Origin: Candidatus Aminicenantota bacterium
GTDB lineage: Bacteria; Acidobacteriota; Aminicenantia; Aminicenantales; UBA4085
Assembly (NCBI GenBank): GCA_026393895.1
Contig: JAPKZG010000005.1
Span: 1 to 50,495 of the forward strand
Reading direction: 5' to 3'
DNA: 50,495 nt
Below, in pieces: positions 33,021 to 40,714 of the stretch; positions within the stretch are counted from its first letter, which is position 1; each line of letters starts with the position of its first letter. A model generated the notes under the pieces. The model ran no database searches. It was not told the origin of the DNA and was given only the letters and a program-made list of their open reading frames with translations. The position numbers and the translations under genes are program-made.

Positions 33021-35386
33021 TGGACAAGGCTTTGTTGATCGTCGAGTCGCCGGCCAAGGCCAAGACGATTAATAAATATCTCGGTCCCGGCTACAAGGTG
33101 ATGGCTTCGATGGGACACGTGCGGGACCTGCCGAAAAGCAAACTCGGCGTGGACGTCGAAAAGAACTTCGAACCTCAGTACATCGTCATCCCCGAGCGCA
33201 AGAAGGTCGTCGGCGAACTCCAAGCGGCGGCCCGGGAGGCTTCGTCGATCATCCTGGCGGCCGACCCGGACCGCGAAGGGGAAGCCATCTGCTGGCACCT
33301 GAAGTCGATTTTCGAGGACGAGAAAAAGCCGATTTACCGCGTTCGACTCCAGGAGATCACGAAACACGCGGTTGAAGAAGCCGTTCAGCACCTGGGCCCG
33401 CTCGATTATCACATGTTTGAAGCCCAGCAGGCCCGCCGGATATTGGACCGGCTCGTCGGCTACAAAATCAGCCCGTTGCTCTGGAAAAAAATCGGCCGCG
33501 GCCTGAGCGCCGGGCGCGTCCAAAGCATCGCGCTCCGGCTCATCGTCGAGCGTGAGCGCGAGATTCAGGCGTTCAAGAAAGAGGAATTCTGGACGATTTT
33601 CGCCCACCTGGACGGCGCGCTCCCTCCCCGGTTCAAGGCGACCCTGTCCAAAATCGACGGGAAAAAAGCGAAGATTCCGGATGGTACCGCCGCTGGGGCG
33701 ATCGCCGAGGCCTTGAAGGGCGCGAGTTATGTCGTCCGGGACATCTCGGTCACGGAGAAGAAACGAAACCCGCCGCCTCCCTATATCACGAGCACCCTCC
33801 AGCAGGAGGCGTTCCGGTTGCTTCGATATCCCGTCAAGAGGACGATGTCCATCGCCCAGAAACTCTACGAGGGCATGCCGCTCGGCGAACGCGGACCGAT
33901 GGGGCTCATCACCTACATGCGCACCGATTCGGTCAGGATTTCCGCCGAGGCCCAGACTTGGGCCCGGGACTATATCGGAAAAACCTACTCGCCCCAGCAC
34001 GTCCCCGCCCATCCCCGCGTCCATGCCAACAAAAGCCAAGCTCAGGACGCCCATGAGGCCGTTCGGCCGACCTCGCCGGAGCTGACTCCGGACGTCGTCC
34101 GCCCGTATCTTAAAAAAGAGGAATTCAGCCTTTACCAGTTAATCTGGAACCGGTTCCTCGCCTCCCAGATGAGTTCGGCGATCCTCGAGGAAACCGCCCT
34201 GGACATTTCCGCGGGTGAACATTTCCTTTTTACCGTCAAGGGAGGCGTCGTCAAATTCAAAGGCTGGTGGGAGCTTTATCCCAAGCGGGAGGAGGATGAG
34301 GAAGACGCTCTTCCGCCGGTCAAAAAAGGCGAAACGCTGACCCTGGCCGAGCTCGAACCGAAGCAAAGTTTTACCCAGCCGCCGGCCCGCTTCACCGAAG
34401 GGACGCTCGTGAAGGAACTCGAAGCCAAGGGCATCGGGCGCCCCTCGACCTACGCGCCGATCATCGCCACCATTCAAAACCGCGTGTATGTCGTCAAGGA
34501 GGAAAACAAGTTCGTGCCGACGGATCTCGGTATGTTCGTCACCGATTTCCTGGTCAGACAATTCCCCGACCTGATGGAATTCAAATTCACGGCCCTGATG
34601 GAAGAGGAACTGGACCAGGTGAGCGAGGGCGCCCTGGATTGGGTCGGGGCGATGAGGGATTTTTACGCCCGGCTCGAAAAGGACCTGGCCGCCGGGGCCA
34701 AGGTCGAAAGCGTCGCCGGGACGGGGATCCCATTGAACGAAACATGCCCGAAATGCGGAAAGCAGCTGGTCAACAAGGGCGGCAAGTTCGGCCGGTTCAA
34801 ATCGTGCTCGGGTTACCCGGAGTGCGATTATAAAGACAACATTTACAAGAAAGAGGCCGTCCCTCTCGAGGAAAAGTGCCCGACCTGCGGGTCAAACCTG
34901 GTCCAGCGGACCGGCCGGTACGGGATGTTCATCGCCTGCTCGAACTACCCGACATGCAAATACATCAAGGGCAAGGAAAAGGTCGACACGGGGATCGCCT
35001 GCCCCCGGGAATGCGGCGGAACGATTTTGAAACGGAAAACGAAGCGGGAGAAATTCTTCTACGGATGCAGTTCCTTCCCCAAGTGCCGCTTTGCCACGTG
35101 GGATGAACCGTTGAAGGAACCTTGTCCGAAATGCGGCAAACCGTTCATCCTTCAAAAATCCACGAAAAAAGACGGGACGTACAAGTACTGCCTCGACGAA
35201 TTCTGCGGCTGGCGCGACCCGGCCGCGTCTCCGGCCGCGCCCCATCATCCCGCGGGGGAGGGATCCAAACACCCCCGGAAAACGGCCGCGGCGGCCCCGG
35301 CCGGAGAACCGTCCGGACCGGAGGAAACATCCGGTCCCATAAATGTTCCGGTCCCGGATTCCGGCGGCGAACCGTCGAAATCATAG
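33020..35386 (+). CDS. topA: DNA topoisomerase I TopA
   Basis: A 788-residue type IA topoisomerase. Toprim domain: LIVESPAKAKTINKYL at the N-terminus and LAADPDREGEAICWHLKS near residue 80. The catalytic tyrosine is in GLITYMRTDSVR near residue 297. Four C-terminal zinc-ribbon repeats follow (CPKCG...CSGYPEC, CPTCG...CSNYPTC, CPREC...CSSFPKC, CPKCG...CLDEFC), then a Pro/Gly/Ala-rich tail. It relaxes negative supercoils. ATG 33020 is used because GAGGAG lies six bases before it and the stop of dprA overlaps it. A GTG one codon earlier is possible. Confidence 0.96.
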   Translation: MDKALLIVESPAKAKTINKYLGPGYKVMASMGHVRDLPKSKLGVDVEKNFEPQYIVIPERKKVVGELQAAAREASSIILAADPDREGEAICWHLKSIFEDEKKPIYRVRLQEITKHAVEEAVQHLGPLDYHMFEAQQARRILDRLVGYKISPLLWKKIGRGLSAGRVQSIALRLIVEREREIQAFKKEEFWTIFAHLDGALPPRFKATLSKIDGKKAKIPDGTAAGAIAEALKGASYVVRDISVTEKKRNPPPPYITSTLQQEAFRLLRYPVKRTMSIAQKLYEGMPLGERGPMGLITYMRTDSVRISAEAQTWARDYIGKTYSPQHVPAHPRVHANKSQAQDAHEAVRPTSPELTPDVVRPYLKKEEFSLYQLIWNRFLASQMSSAILEETALDISAGEHFLFTVKGGVVKFKGWWELYPKREEDEEDALPPVKKGETLTLAELEPKQSFTQPPARFTEGTLVKELEAKGIGRPSTYAPIIATIQNRVYVVKEENKFVPTDLGMFVTDFLVRQFPDLMEFKFTALMEEELDQVSEGALDWVGAMRDFYARLEKDLAAGAKVESVAGTGIPLNETCPKCGKQLVNKGGKFGRFKSCSGYPECDYKDNIYKKEAVPLEEKCPTCGSNLVQRTGRYGMFIACSNYPTCKYIKGKEKVDTGIACPRECGGTILKRKTKREKFFYGCSSFPKCRFATWDEPLKEPCPKCGKPFILQKSTKKDGTYKYCLDEFCGWRDPAASPAAPHHPAGEGSKHPRKTAAAAPAGEPSGPEETSGPINVPVPDSGGEPSKS

Positions 35387-35536
35387 ACTCAGGCCGGTCG
35401 AATCGTACCCTCCGAATTGCGGGCATCGTCCTGCAGCACAAAATGACCTTGTTACCGGGGATACGAAGCATTTTGCCGGCATTCCCCATCTGCGGATCGA
35501 GAATCGGCTTCAGAACTGAGAGCCTCCCCGTCTCAA

Positions 35537-35565
35537 TTGACATGCCGGCGGTACGGCGGTTTAAT
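35537..35565 (+). promoter_or_regulatory. Promoter of the CDGSH gene
   Basis: TTGACA at 35537-35542 and TTTAAT at 35560-35565, 17 bases apart. An AAGGAAAG ribosome site and the ATG at 35586 follow at suitable distance. This is a strong housekeeping-type match. Confidence 0.65.
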
Positions 35566-35585
35566 GTGAGGCAAGGAAAGAATTC

Positions 35586-36281
35586 ATGAATAAAATTCCC
35601 CCCAAGGGCAAAATCAAGGTCCTGAAAGACGGCCCCTATCTGGTCACCGGCGGCGTCCCTTTGGCCGAAGAACTCGTGAGGACCGGCCAAGACGGCGAGC
35701 CCGAAGGCTGGGAGAAGGGCCGGGTTTATCCGGCCGCCGAACAGTACGCCTTGTGTCGTTGCGGGGCGACGAAAACCCCGCCTTTCTGTGACGGCACTCA
35801 TCTTCGAATCGGCTTCGACGGTACGGAAACCGCCGGGAGCGACGATTATCTGAGCGATGCGGAAAAAACCGAGGGCTTGGAAATCGACCTGACGTGGTCG
35901 GCGAAGTATTGTGCGATTGCCCGTTTCTGCCATCGCGGCGGGGACGCGTGGACGCTGGCCGAACATTCGGACATTCCGGAAAACCGGGAGTTGGCCGTCC
36001 AGGAATCCTGCGATTGTCCCTCGGGCGCGCTTGTCGCCTGGGATAAAAAAACCGGCCGGGCGATCGAACCCGAACTTGAGCCTTCGATCGGCCTCATCGA
36101 AAACCGGGAATCCGGTCAAAGCGGCCCGATTTGGGTGAAGGGCGGAATCCCCATCGAATCGTCCGACGGGATGACGTATGAGGTCCGCAACCGCGTCACT
36201 CTCTGCCGCTGCGGCGCCTCTAAAAAAAAGCCGTTTTGCGACGGCTCCCATATTTCTTGCGCGTACAAATCGAGCCGGTGA
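35586..36281 (+). CDS. Iron-sulfur protein with two CDGSH domains around an Fer4_19-like domain
   Basis: A 231-residue cytoplasmic protein. The first CDGSH motif, CRCGATKTPPFCDGTH, is near residue 57; the second, CRCGASKKKPFCDGSH, is near residue 210. Each has three Cys and one His for a 2Fe-2S cluster. Between them is a cysteine-containing segment, CAIARFCHRGGDAW and SCDCPSGALVAWDKKTG, typical of DUF1271/Fer4_19 domains. The arrangement is known among bacterial CDGSH proteins, where roles in redox or iron-sulfur transfer are proposed but not settled. It has its own promoter and no obvious operon partner. Confidence 0.88.
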   Translation: MNKIPPKGKIKVLKDGPYLVTGGVPLAEELVRTGQDGEPEGWEKGRVYPAAEQYALCRCGATKTPPFCDGTHLRIGFDGTETAGSDDYLSDAEKTEGLEIDLTWSAKYCAIARFCHRGGDAWTLAEHSDIPENRELAVQESCDCPSGALVAWDKKTGRAIEPELEPSIGLIENRESGQSGPIWVKGGIPIESSDGMTYEVRNRVTLCRCGASKKKPFCDGSHISCAYKSSR

Positions 36282-36286
36282 AAGCG

Positions 36287-36381
36287 GGACACTTTTAAGG
36301 GTTCCCCCTAGGTTCTCCCCGCCTTTTTGGTGCGAGGGATCGTAGCCTCATGCGATGACCTTTATTAGGCAGGACACATTA
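36287..36381. repeat. Intergenic repeat related to the 22.0-kb cluster
   Basis: The block 36345-36381 is the reverse complement of 22045-22081 with 31 of 37 bases matching. A GGGGGAACCCTTAAAAGTGTCC-like module (read on the minus strand from about 36309 to 36287) follows it, as a GGGGGAAC module follows the block at 22.0 kb. Within the region GCGGGACACTTTTA and GGCAGGACACATTA form an imperfect direct repeat. No gene is evident here. Confidence 0.55.
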
Positions 36382-36434
36382 GAATTATGAAGGTGCGCCG
36401 GGCCGGCCGTTTTGCTACAATAAGAGCGGCGGAT

Positions 36435-37319
36435 ATGCGCAAAAACGTCGATGAATTTCTCGAGTACCTCCGGTATGAGAGGAACGCCTCTTCCCATACG
36501 GTCGCCGCGTACCGGCGGGACCTTCTTCAATTGGCCGTCTATTTGGAAGGAAGGAAAATCCGGTTGTCCCAGGTGGATAACATCGTTTTGCGCGGCTGGC
36601 TGGCCGAACTGCATGACCGCCGTCTCTCCAAAACATCGGTTGTCCGCAAGCTGGCCGCCGTCCGTTCATTTTTTCAGTATTGTCTCAAACGCCGGATTTG
36701 CGACGACAATCCGGCCGCCATCGTGGCCCGGCCAAAGCTCGACAGCCCTGTCCCGGGTTTTCTCACGGAGGGGGAGATCGGCCAGCTTTTGGACCTTCCC
36801 GACAAGGACGACAGACTCGGACCGCGGGACCGGGCGATCTTCGAGTTGTTTTACGCCACCGGTATCCGGGTCAGCGAACTTGTCGGTCTTGACTTAGGGG
36901 ACGTCGGGCTGGACGAACGTCTCATCCGCGTCAGGGGCAAGGGCAAGAAAGAACGGATCGTTCCATTCGGCCGGCCGGCGGCCGAATGTCTGGGCGCATA
37001 TCTCGAAAAACGCTTGACGCTCATGAAAGGAAATTTCGACGAGCCGGCCGTTTTCCTGAATTACCGGGGCGAGCGGATCACCACCCGTTCGGTGGAGCGG
37101 CTGGTTTCGAAATATATCCGGAAAACCTCCGTCCGGCGGAAAATCAGCCCCCATTCCCTGCGTCACTCGTTCGCCTCCCATCTTCTCGGTCGCGGGGCGG
37201 ACCTCCGGGTCATCCAGGAATTGCTCGGGCACGAAAGCCTGGGAACGACGCAGAAATACACCCACATCGATCTTCCCCAGCTTCTCGACGTTTACCGCAA
37301 GAGCCACCCGCGGGCTTAG
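36435..37319 (+). CDS. XerC/XerD-type tyrosine recombinase
   Basis: A 294-residue tyrosine recombinase. The N-terminal SAM-like domain (residues 1-90) starts NVDEFLEYLRYERNASSHTV, typical of XerC/D. Catalytic residues are visible: Arg in YATGIRVSELVGL near residue 148, Lys in VRGKGKKERIVPFG, H-x2-R in PHSLRHSFASHLL near residue 242, His in LLGHESLGTTQKYTHI and the nucleophile Tyr in the same stretch. It resolves chromosome dimers at dif. ATG 36435 gives the usual family length (about 295); the frame extends to an ATG at 36387 with an atypical arginine-rich lead. Whether it is XerC, XerD or a single Xer cannot be decided. Confidence 0.9.
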   Translation: MRKNVDEFLEYLRYERNASSHTVAAYRRDLLQLAVYLEGRKIRLSQVDNIVLRGWLAELHDRRLSKTSVVRKLAAVRSFFQYCLKRRICDDNPAAIVARPKLDSPVPGFLTEGEIGQLLDLPDKDDRLGPRDRAIFELFYATGIRVSELVGLDLGDVGLDERLIRVRGKGKKERIVPFGRPAAECLGAYLEKRLTLMKGNFDEPAVFLNYRGERITTRSVERLVSKYIRKTSVRRKISPHSLRHSFASHLLGRGADLRVIQELLGHESLGTTQKYTHIDLPQLLDVYRKSHPRA

Positions 37320-37327
37320 CTAGGGGA

Positions 37328-37364
37328 GGGACAGGTCTAAAGACCTGTCCCATGACCTGTCCCC
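37328..37364. repeat. GGGACAGGTCT palindrome after the recombinase gene
   Basis: Arms of 11 bp at 37328-37338 and 37341-37351 with a 2-base loop, then a further GACCTGTCCCC at 37354-37364 that can also pair with the left arm. It shares the GGGACAGGT core of the 24.3- and 28.5-kb repeats. It lies eight bases after the xer stop and is followed a few bases on by five T, so it may act as terminator. Confidence 0.7.
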
Positions 37365-37474
37365 GCTCCTTTTTGTTGTCACCGAGGTCTCGATTCGTCT
37401 CCAAAGATTGTCGGTCGGTGGAATTACCGCGTACTTAACTCATTTATTTAAAAATAAATACGGAGATTCGGCGG

Positions 37475-37491
37475 TTGGCACGCTGCGTGCT
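37475..37491 (+). promoter_or_regulatory. Sigma-54-type promoter before the ComEA-like gene
   Basis: TTGGCACGCTGCGTGCT has GG at 37477-37478 and GC at 37489-37490 with exactly ten bases between, the -24/-12 spacing of RpoN promoters. The -24 part TTGGCACG is perfect. Transcription would start near 37502, just before the AAAGGAGG ribosome site at 37505-37512. Confidence 0.6.
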
Positions 37492-37518
37492 TAAGAAGAG
37501 GGCGAAAGGAGGCTCAAC

Positions 37519-37830
37519 ATGAAGAGCTTTTGGACAAAAGGGATGGTTCTTGGAATCATCACCGCCCTCTTGGTCATTCCGGTACTGGCCCAGCAAGCCG
37601 CGAACCCCGGTAAAGGGAACGGCGAAAAAGTCGCGGGCGAAAAGATCAACCTGAACACGGCGCCGATCGACGAGTTGCAGAGACTCCCCGGCGTCGGCGC
37701 CAAGATCGCCCAACGGATCATCGATTTTCGCAAAATGAACGGCCCGTTCAAGAAGATCGAAGACTTGATGAAAGTCCGGGGCATCGGCGAAAAATCATTC
37801 CTCAAATTCAAGGAGATGTTGACGGTCTAG
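37519..37830 (+). CDS. ComEA-like exported helix-hairpin-helix protein
   Basis: A 103-residue protein: an N-terminal hydrophobic signal (GMVLGIITALLVIPVLAQ), a short linker, and a ComEA-type tandem HhH domain, KINLNTAPIDELQRLPGVGA followed by RIIDFRKMNGPFKKIEDLMK and VRGIGEKSFLKFKEML. ComEA-type proteins bind double-stranded DNA in the periplasm and pull it in during transformation. The signal may be cleaved or remain as an anchor. The ribosome site AAAGGAGG is near ideal, and a sigma-54-like promoter lies just upstream. Together with dprA this suggests competence, but other HhH-domain proteins of this size have no known role. Confidence 0.85.
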   Translation: MKSFWTKGMVLGIITALLVIPVLAQQAANPGKGNGEKVAGEKINLNTAPIDELQRLPGVGAKIAQRIIDFRKMNGPFKKIEDLMKVRGIGEKSFLKFKEMLTV

Positions 37831-37867
37831 GGTTCGGCGCTCCCTCCTTGCGGGATATTCCCGCTTC

Positions 37868-37903
37868 ACGGCCCTTCCCCGAAAGGGGAGGGGCCGTTTT
37901 TTA
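37868..37903. terminator. Rho-independent terminator, comEA-like/rdgB convergence
   Basis: A 13-bp stem (ACGGCCCTTCCCC against GGGGAGGGGCCGT, one G-T pair) around GAAA, followed by six T. It lies between the ComEA-like gene and the convergent rdgB gene. Confidence 0.85.
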
Positions 37904-38512
37904 TTCCGGAAGGAAGCGAAGGAGGCGGGGTTTCATCGCGGCGAGCGTCCGGCCGCGATGGCTGACCGCGTTTTTTTCGTCTGGCGCGAGTTCGGCGAAG
38001 GTTTTTCGCAAGGGATGATAATAGAAGATCGGATCGTATCCGAAGCCCGCGGATCCTCGCGCTTCCGGGGCGATCGTTCCATGGACGATGCCGCGGACGA
38101 TATCGAGAATCCGGCCGTCCCGGGCCAAGGCCATGACGCAGACAAACCGGGCCCGTCGGCCGGAGCGGGGAACGGAGGCGAGAAGATGGAGGACTTTGGC
38201 GACGTTTTTCGGATCCGTCGCTCCGGGCCCGGAAAACCTGGCGGAATGGACCCCCGGTCTGCCGCGAAGGGCTTCGATCTCGAGACCGGAGTCCTCGGCC
38301 AAGGTCAGGAGGCCGCTTTTTCGGCTGTAGAATTCGGCCTTTGCCCGGGCGTTGGCCTCGAGCGTTTTCCCCGTTTCCGGACAGACGGATTCGATTCCGG
38401 CGTCGATGAGCGAAATAAAGCGGACAGGCGTAGAGGAGAACGCGGCGGCGATCTCCCGGGCTTTACCCCGGTTTGTCGTCGCGATCAAGAGCGGCTCGTT
38501 CGGGGAGGACAA
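37901..38512 (-). CDS. rdgB: XTP/dITP pyrophosphatase RdgB
   Basis: A 203-residue Ham1/RdgB protein: LLIATTNRGKAREIAAAF at the N-terminus, LAEDSGLEIEALRGRPGVHS near residue 71, GSAGFGYDPIFYYH near residue 156, and VSHRGRTLAAM at the C-terminus. It hydrolyses inosine and xanthosine triphosphates to monophosphates, protecting DNA. It starts five bases after the prenyltransferase stop and is the last gene of a minus-strand operon headed by a two-component pair. Length and motifs are as usual. Confidence 0.94.
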   Translation of the reverse strand: MSSPNEPLLIATTNRGKAREIAAAFSSTPVRFISLIDAGIESVCPETGKTLEANARAKAEFYSRKSGLLTLAEDSGLEIEALRGRPGVHSARFSGPGATDPKNVAKVLHLLASVPRSGRRARFVCVMALARDGRILDIVRGIVHGTIAPEARGSAGFGYDPIFYYHPLRKTFAELAPDEKNAVSHRGRTLAAMKPRLLRFLPE

Positions 38513-38517
38513 GGGTG

Positions 38518-39426
38518 TCAGCGTCCGATGGTATCTTTCAGAAACGCGAGAGCGAACAGGATGACCAGGAAGATCGAATAGAGAGCGTATTTGGGGCGGA
38601 CGAAAAGCTTCTCCGGCTCCTCCATGATCTCCGCCTCCCGGAGCGTTTTTCGGAAAATCAGGCCGAAGAAGACGAGAAGAAACGGAGCGATGGCGAAAAA
38701 AGATTGAAGTTTATACGTCCAGCCGAAATAAAGGAATGCGAGCAGGCAGATCAGCGCGCTGGCGCTCATTCCGACCACGAGGGACGGCCGGGAGTATTTC
38801 CGGTGCGAGATCCGGTATTCCCCGGCTTTTTCCTTGAGGAAACGGAATTCGGAAAGCCGTTTGGCGACCATGAGGAAATTGCCGAACGCCCACCAACACA
38901 CGAGAACGGACACGGGCGGCAATTCTCCGGTCACGGCGAGAGCGGACCAGCCGATGAGAAATCGGATCGGGTTGTTGACCGATTCAGAGATCGAGTCGAG
39001 GAAGGGAATGTCTTTGGTCCGGATCGGCCGGACGTTGTACACGACCCCGGCCACGAGAAGCGTCAGAAGGGACAGGAAGAACGTCCGGTCGAATAGGAGG
39101 ACCGCCGTTCCCAGCGAGATCGCGACGAGAAGGAGGCCGATGAAGGCGAAGGGAAGCTGCTTGATTTCGCCGCTGACGAGAGGCCGCAGGCGCTTGGTCG
39201 GATGGTGGATGTCGTAAGGACGGTCGACGATTTCGTTGAGGACGTAATTGGCCGTCGAGATGCCCCAAGTCAGAAGAAAGGCCGTGACGAGCTTCCAGGC
39301 GATTTCCCAAAGAGGGAGCCCGGCGGCCGTTTCGCGGTTGAGGAAAATATAAACGGCGCTGCCCAGGAAAATGGCCGAGCTTCGCGGCCACCGTTCCAAA
39401 CGAAGGGCCCGCAGGTAGGCAGTCAC
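38518..39426 (-). CDS. UbiA-family prenyltransferase (decaprenyl-phosphate phosphoribosyltransferase-like)
   Basis: A 302-residue membrane protein with about eight helices. The metal-diphosphate motif of UbiA proteins appears as NYVLNEIVDRPYDIHHPTK near residue 68, followed by RLRPLVSGEI; the second Asp motif region is PIRTKDIPFLDSISESVNN near residue 145. The HPTK-R-RP signature is closest to the branch that transfers phosphoribose to polyprenyl phosphate. It starts with a GTG that overlaps the methyltransferase stop by four bases (GTGA). The actual acceptor and donor are unknown; quinone or heme prenylation are less likely given the motif. It may feed an arabinose- or ribose-derived glycan. 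Confidence 0.78.
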   Translation of the reverse strand: MTAYLRALRLERWPRSSAIFLGSAVYIFLNRETAAGLPLWEIAWKLVTAFLLTWGISTANYVLNEIVDRPYDIHHPTKRLRPLVSGEIKQLPFAFIGLLLVAISLGTAVLLFDRTFFLSLLTLLVAGVVYNVRPIRTKDIPFLDSISESVNNPIRFLIGWSALAVTGELPPVSVLVCWWAFGNFLMVAKRLSEFRFLKEKAGEYRISHRKYSRPSLVVGMSASALICLLAFLYFGWTYKLQSFFAIAPFLLVFFGLIFRKTLREAEIMEEPEKLFVRPKYALYSIFLVILFALAFLKDTIGR

Positions 39427-40331
39427 GACGGTCGATCCTTGACAGCGTAAATTTCGAACGAATCGCCGAGAGATAATTTTATCGGGATCCGGCGAAGAAA
39501 TGAAGACGCCCGGCTTTGCGTGAAGAAACGCATCCACTGGAAACGGGACGCAAGGTAATGGAGGCTGAATGTCCAGGAGTAGCGGCGGCTTTCCAAAATC
39601 CGGAATCCGGCTTCTTCGAGGAGAGCCCGGAGGCTCTCCTTTGAAAAATAGGCAAGGTGTCCCGGCCGGAGATGCCACCAGCGCCGGCCGGCCAACCGGG
39701 CCGCCCGGCTATGGATGTCGGGCGTGACGAGGCACAGAATGCCGCCGGGGGCAAGGATCAAGAAGGCCTTGCCGACGGCCTCGACCGGGCGGGGCGTATG
39801 TTCGATGAAATCGACCATTGTCACGGCTTGAAATGACGCTTCGGCGATGGTGGCGTCCTCGAATCCGCCTTCACGGAGGGTGAGGCCGTATTTTTCGGCG
39901 GCCTGGCGGACGGCCCAGGAACTCGGATCGACGCCGTCGACCCGCCAGCCGCGCCGCCGGGCCGTGTCGCACAGGATGCCCGTGGCCGCGCCGACGTCGA
40001 ACAGGGCTCCGTGTTCCGGGCAAAGCCGGTCCAGCCGGTCGAGGATGGGGACGAAATTTCGGGTTCGGCCTTCGGCTTCCTGGTCATAGAGAGGATCTTC
40101 CACCTCGCCGTAAAGGGAGGCGATGAAATCCGGCTCGGGATACGGATCGGCGAACACGTGACCGCATTTCCCGCAAACTCCCAAATCCCATATTTTCCCG
40201 TACGCGCTGTCCGTGATTTTGATCTGGTCGGGGCGGAGCCCGGCGAAATCGAACGTCCCTTTTTTCCAGGATTTGATTTCCGGGTTTCGGCAGACGGGGC
40301 ACGCCCCGGCGCGAAGGAAGCGGCCGGTCAT
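39423..40331 (-). CDS. SAM-dependent methyltransferase with N-terminal zinc ribbon
   Basis: A 302-residue protein. Two C-x2-C pairs, GACPVCRNPE near residue 9 and GVCGKCGHVFADPYPEPD near residue 52, form a zinc-ribbon. The class I methyltransferase core follows with LFDVGAATGILCDTARRRGW near residue 110, VDGVDPSSWAVRQA, VTMVDFIEHTPRPVEAV and the LRPGHLAYFSKESLRALLEE stretch seen in sugar or lipid methyltransferases. It overlaps the upstream receiver gene and the downstream prenyltransferase gene by four bases each. The methyl acceptor is unknown; a polyprenyl-linked sugar is plausible from context. Confidence 0.8.
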   Translation of the reverse strand: MTGRFLRAGACPVCRNPEIKSWKKGTFDFAGLRPDQIKITDSAYGKIWDLGVCGKCGHVFADPYPEPDFIASLYGEVEDPLYDQEAEGRTRNFVPILDRLDRLCPEHGALFDVGAATGILCDTARRRGWRVDGVDPSSWAVRQAAEKYGLTLREGGFEDATIAEASFQAVTMVDFIEHTPRPVEAVGKAFLILAPGGILCLVTPDIHSRAARLAGRRWWHLRPGHLAYFSKESLRALLEEAGFRILESRRYSWTFSLHYLASRFQWMRFFTQSRASSFLRRIPIKLSLGDSFEIYAVKDRPS

Positions 40332-40714
40332 TTTTTGAAATCCGCCGATTCGAGCGCCCGGGCGGCGGCGTTTCGGATATCCGCAGGGGTGAACGGTTTG
40401 GTAATATAAGCGAACGCGCCCATTTTCACGGATTCCTCGGCTGTTTTGATGGTCGGATACCCGGTGATCATGAGGACCGGGGTCGTGGGGCGGAATTCGC
40501 GCAGGGATTTCAGCAAATCAAGCCCGCTGAGGCCGGGCATCATCAAATCGCAGATGATCAGGTCGTACTTAACCGCGGCCGTCCGGATGAGAGCGTCTTC
40601 GCCGGAAAGTACGGTTTCGACTTCAACGGCATCCCCGGCCAGGGCCAGGGCGATACTTTGAACGACCGAGCGCTCGTCGTCGACGATCAGGATCCTCCGT
40701 TTCACGTCGGTCAT
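40328..40714 (-). CDS. Stand-alone response regulator receiver
   Basis: A 128-residue single-domain receiver. ILIVDDERSVVQS supplies the acidic pair, the phosphoacceptor Asp is in LIICDLMMPGLSGLDLL near residue 55, MITGYP holds the conserved Thr, and YITKPFTPADI the Lys. No DNA-binding or enzymatic output domain follows. ATG 40714 is used because it overlaps the kinase stop (ATGA) and the 15 residues before it in the frame are not receiver-like. It is the likely partner of the kinase next door and must signal by protein contact. Confidence 0.9.
   Translation of the reverse strand: MTDVKRRILIVDDERSVVQSIALALAGDAVEVETVLSGEDALIRTAAVKYDLIICDLMMPGLSGLDLLKSLREFRPTTPVLMITGYPTIKTAEESVKMGAFAYITKPFTPADIRNAAARALESADFKK

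Noticed and set aside
24315-37364. GGGGACAGGT repeats as a CRISPR array
   Set aside because: Three isolated palindromes kilobases apart, no regularly spaced direct repeats and no cas genes.
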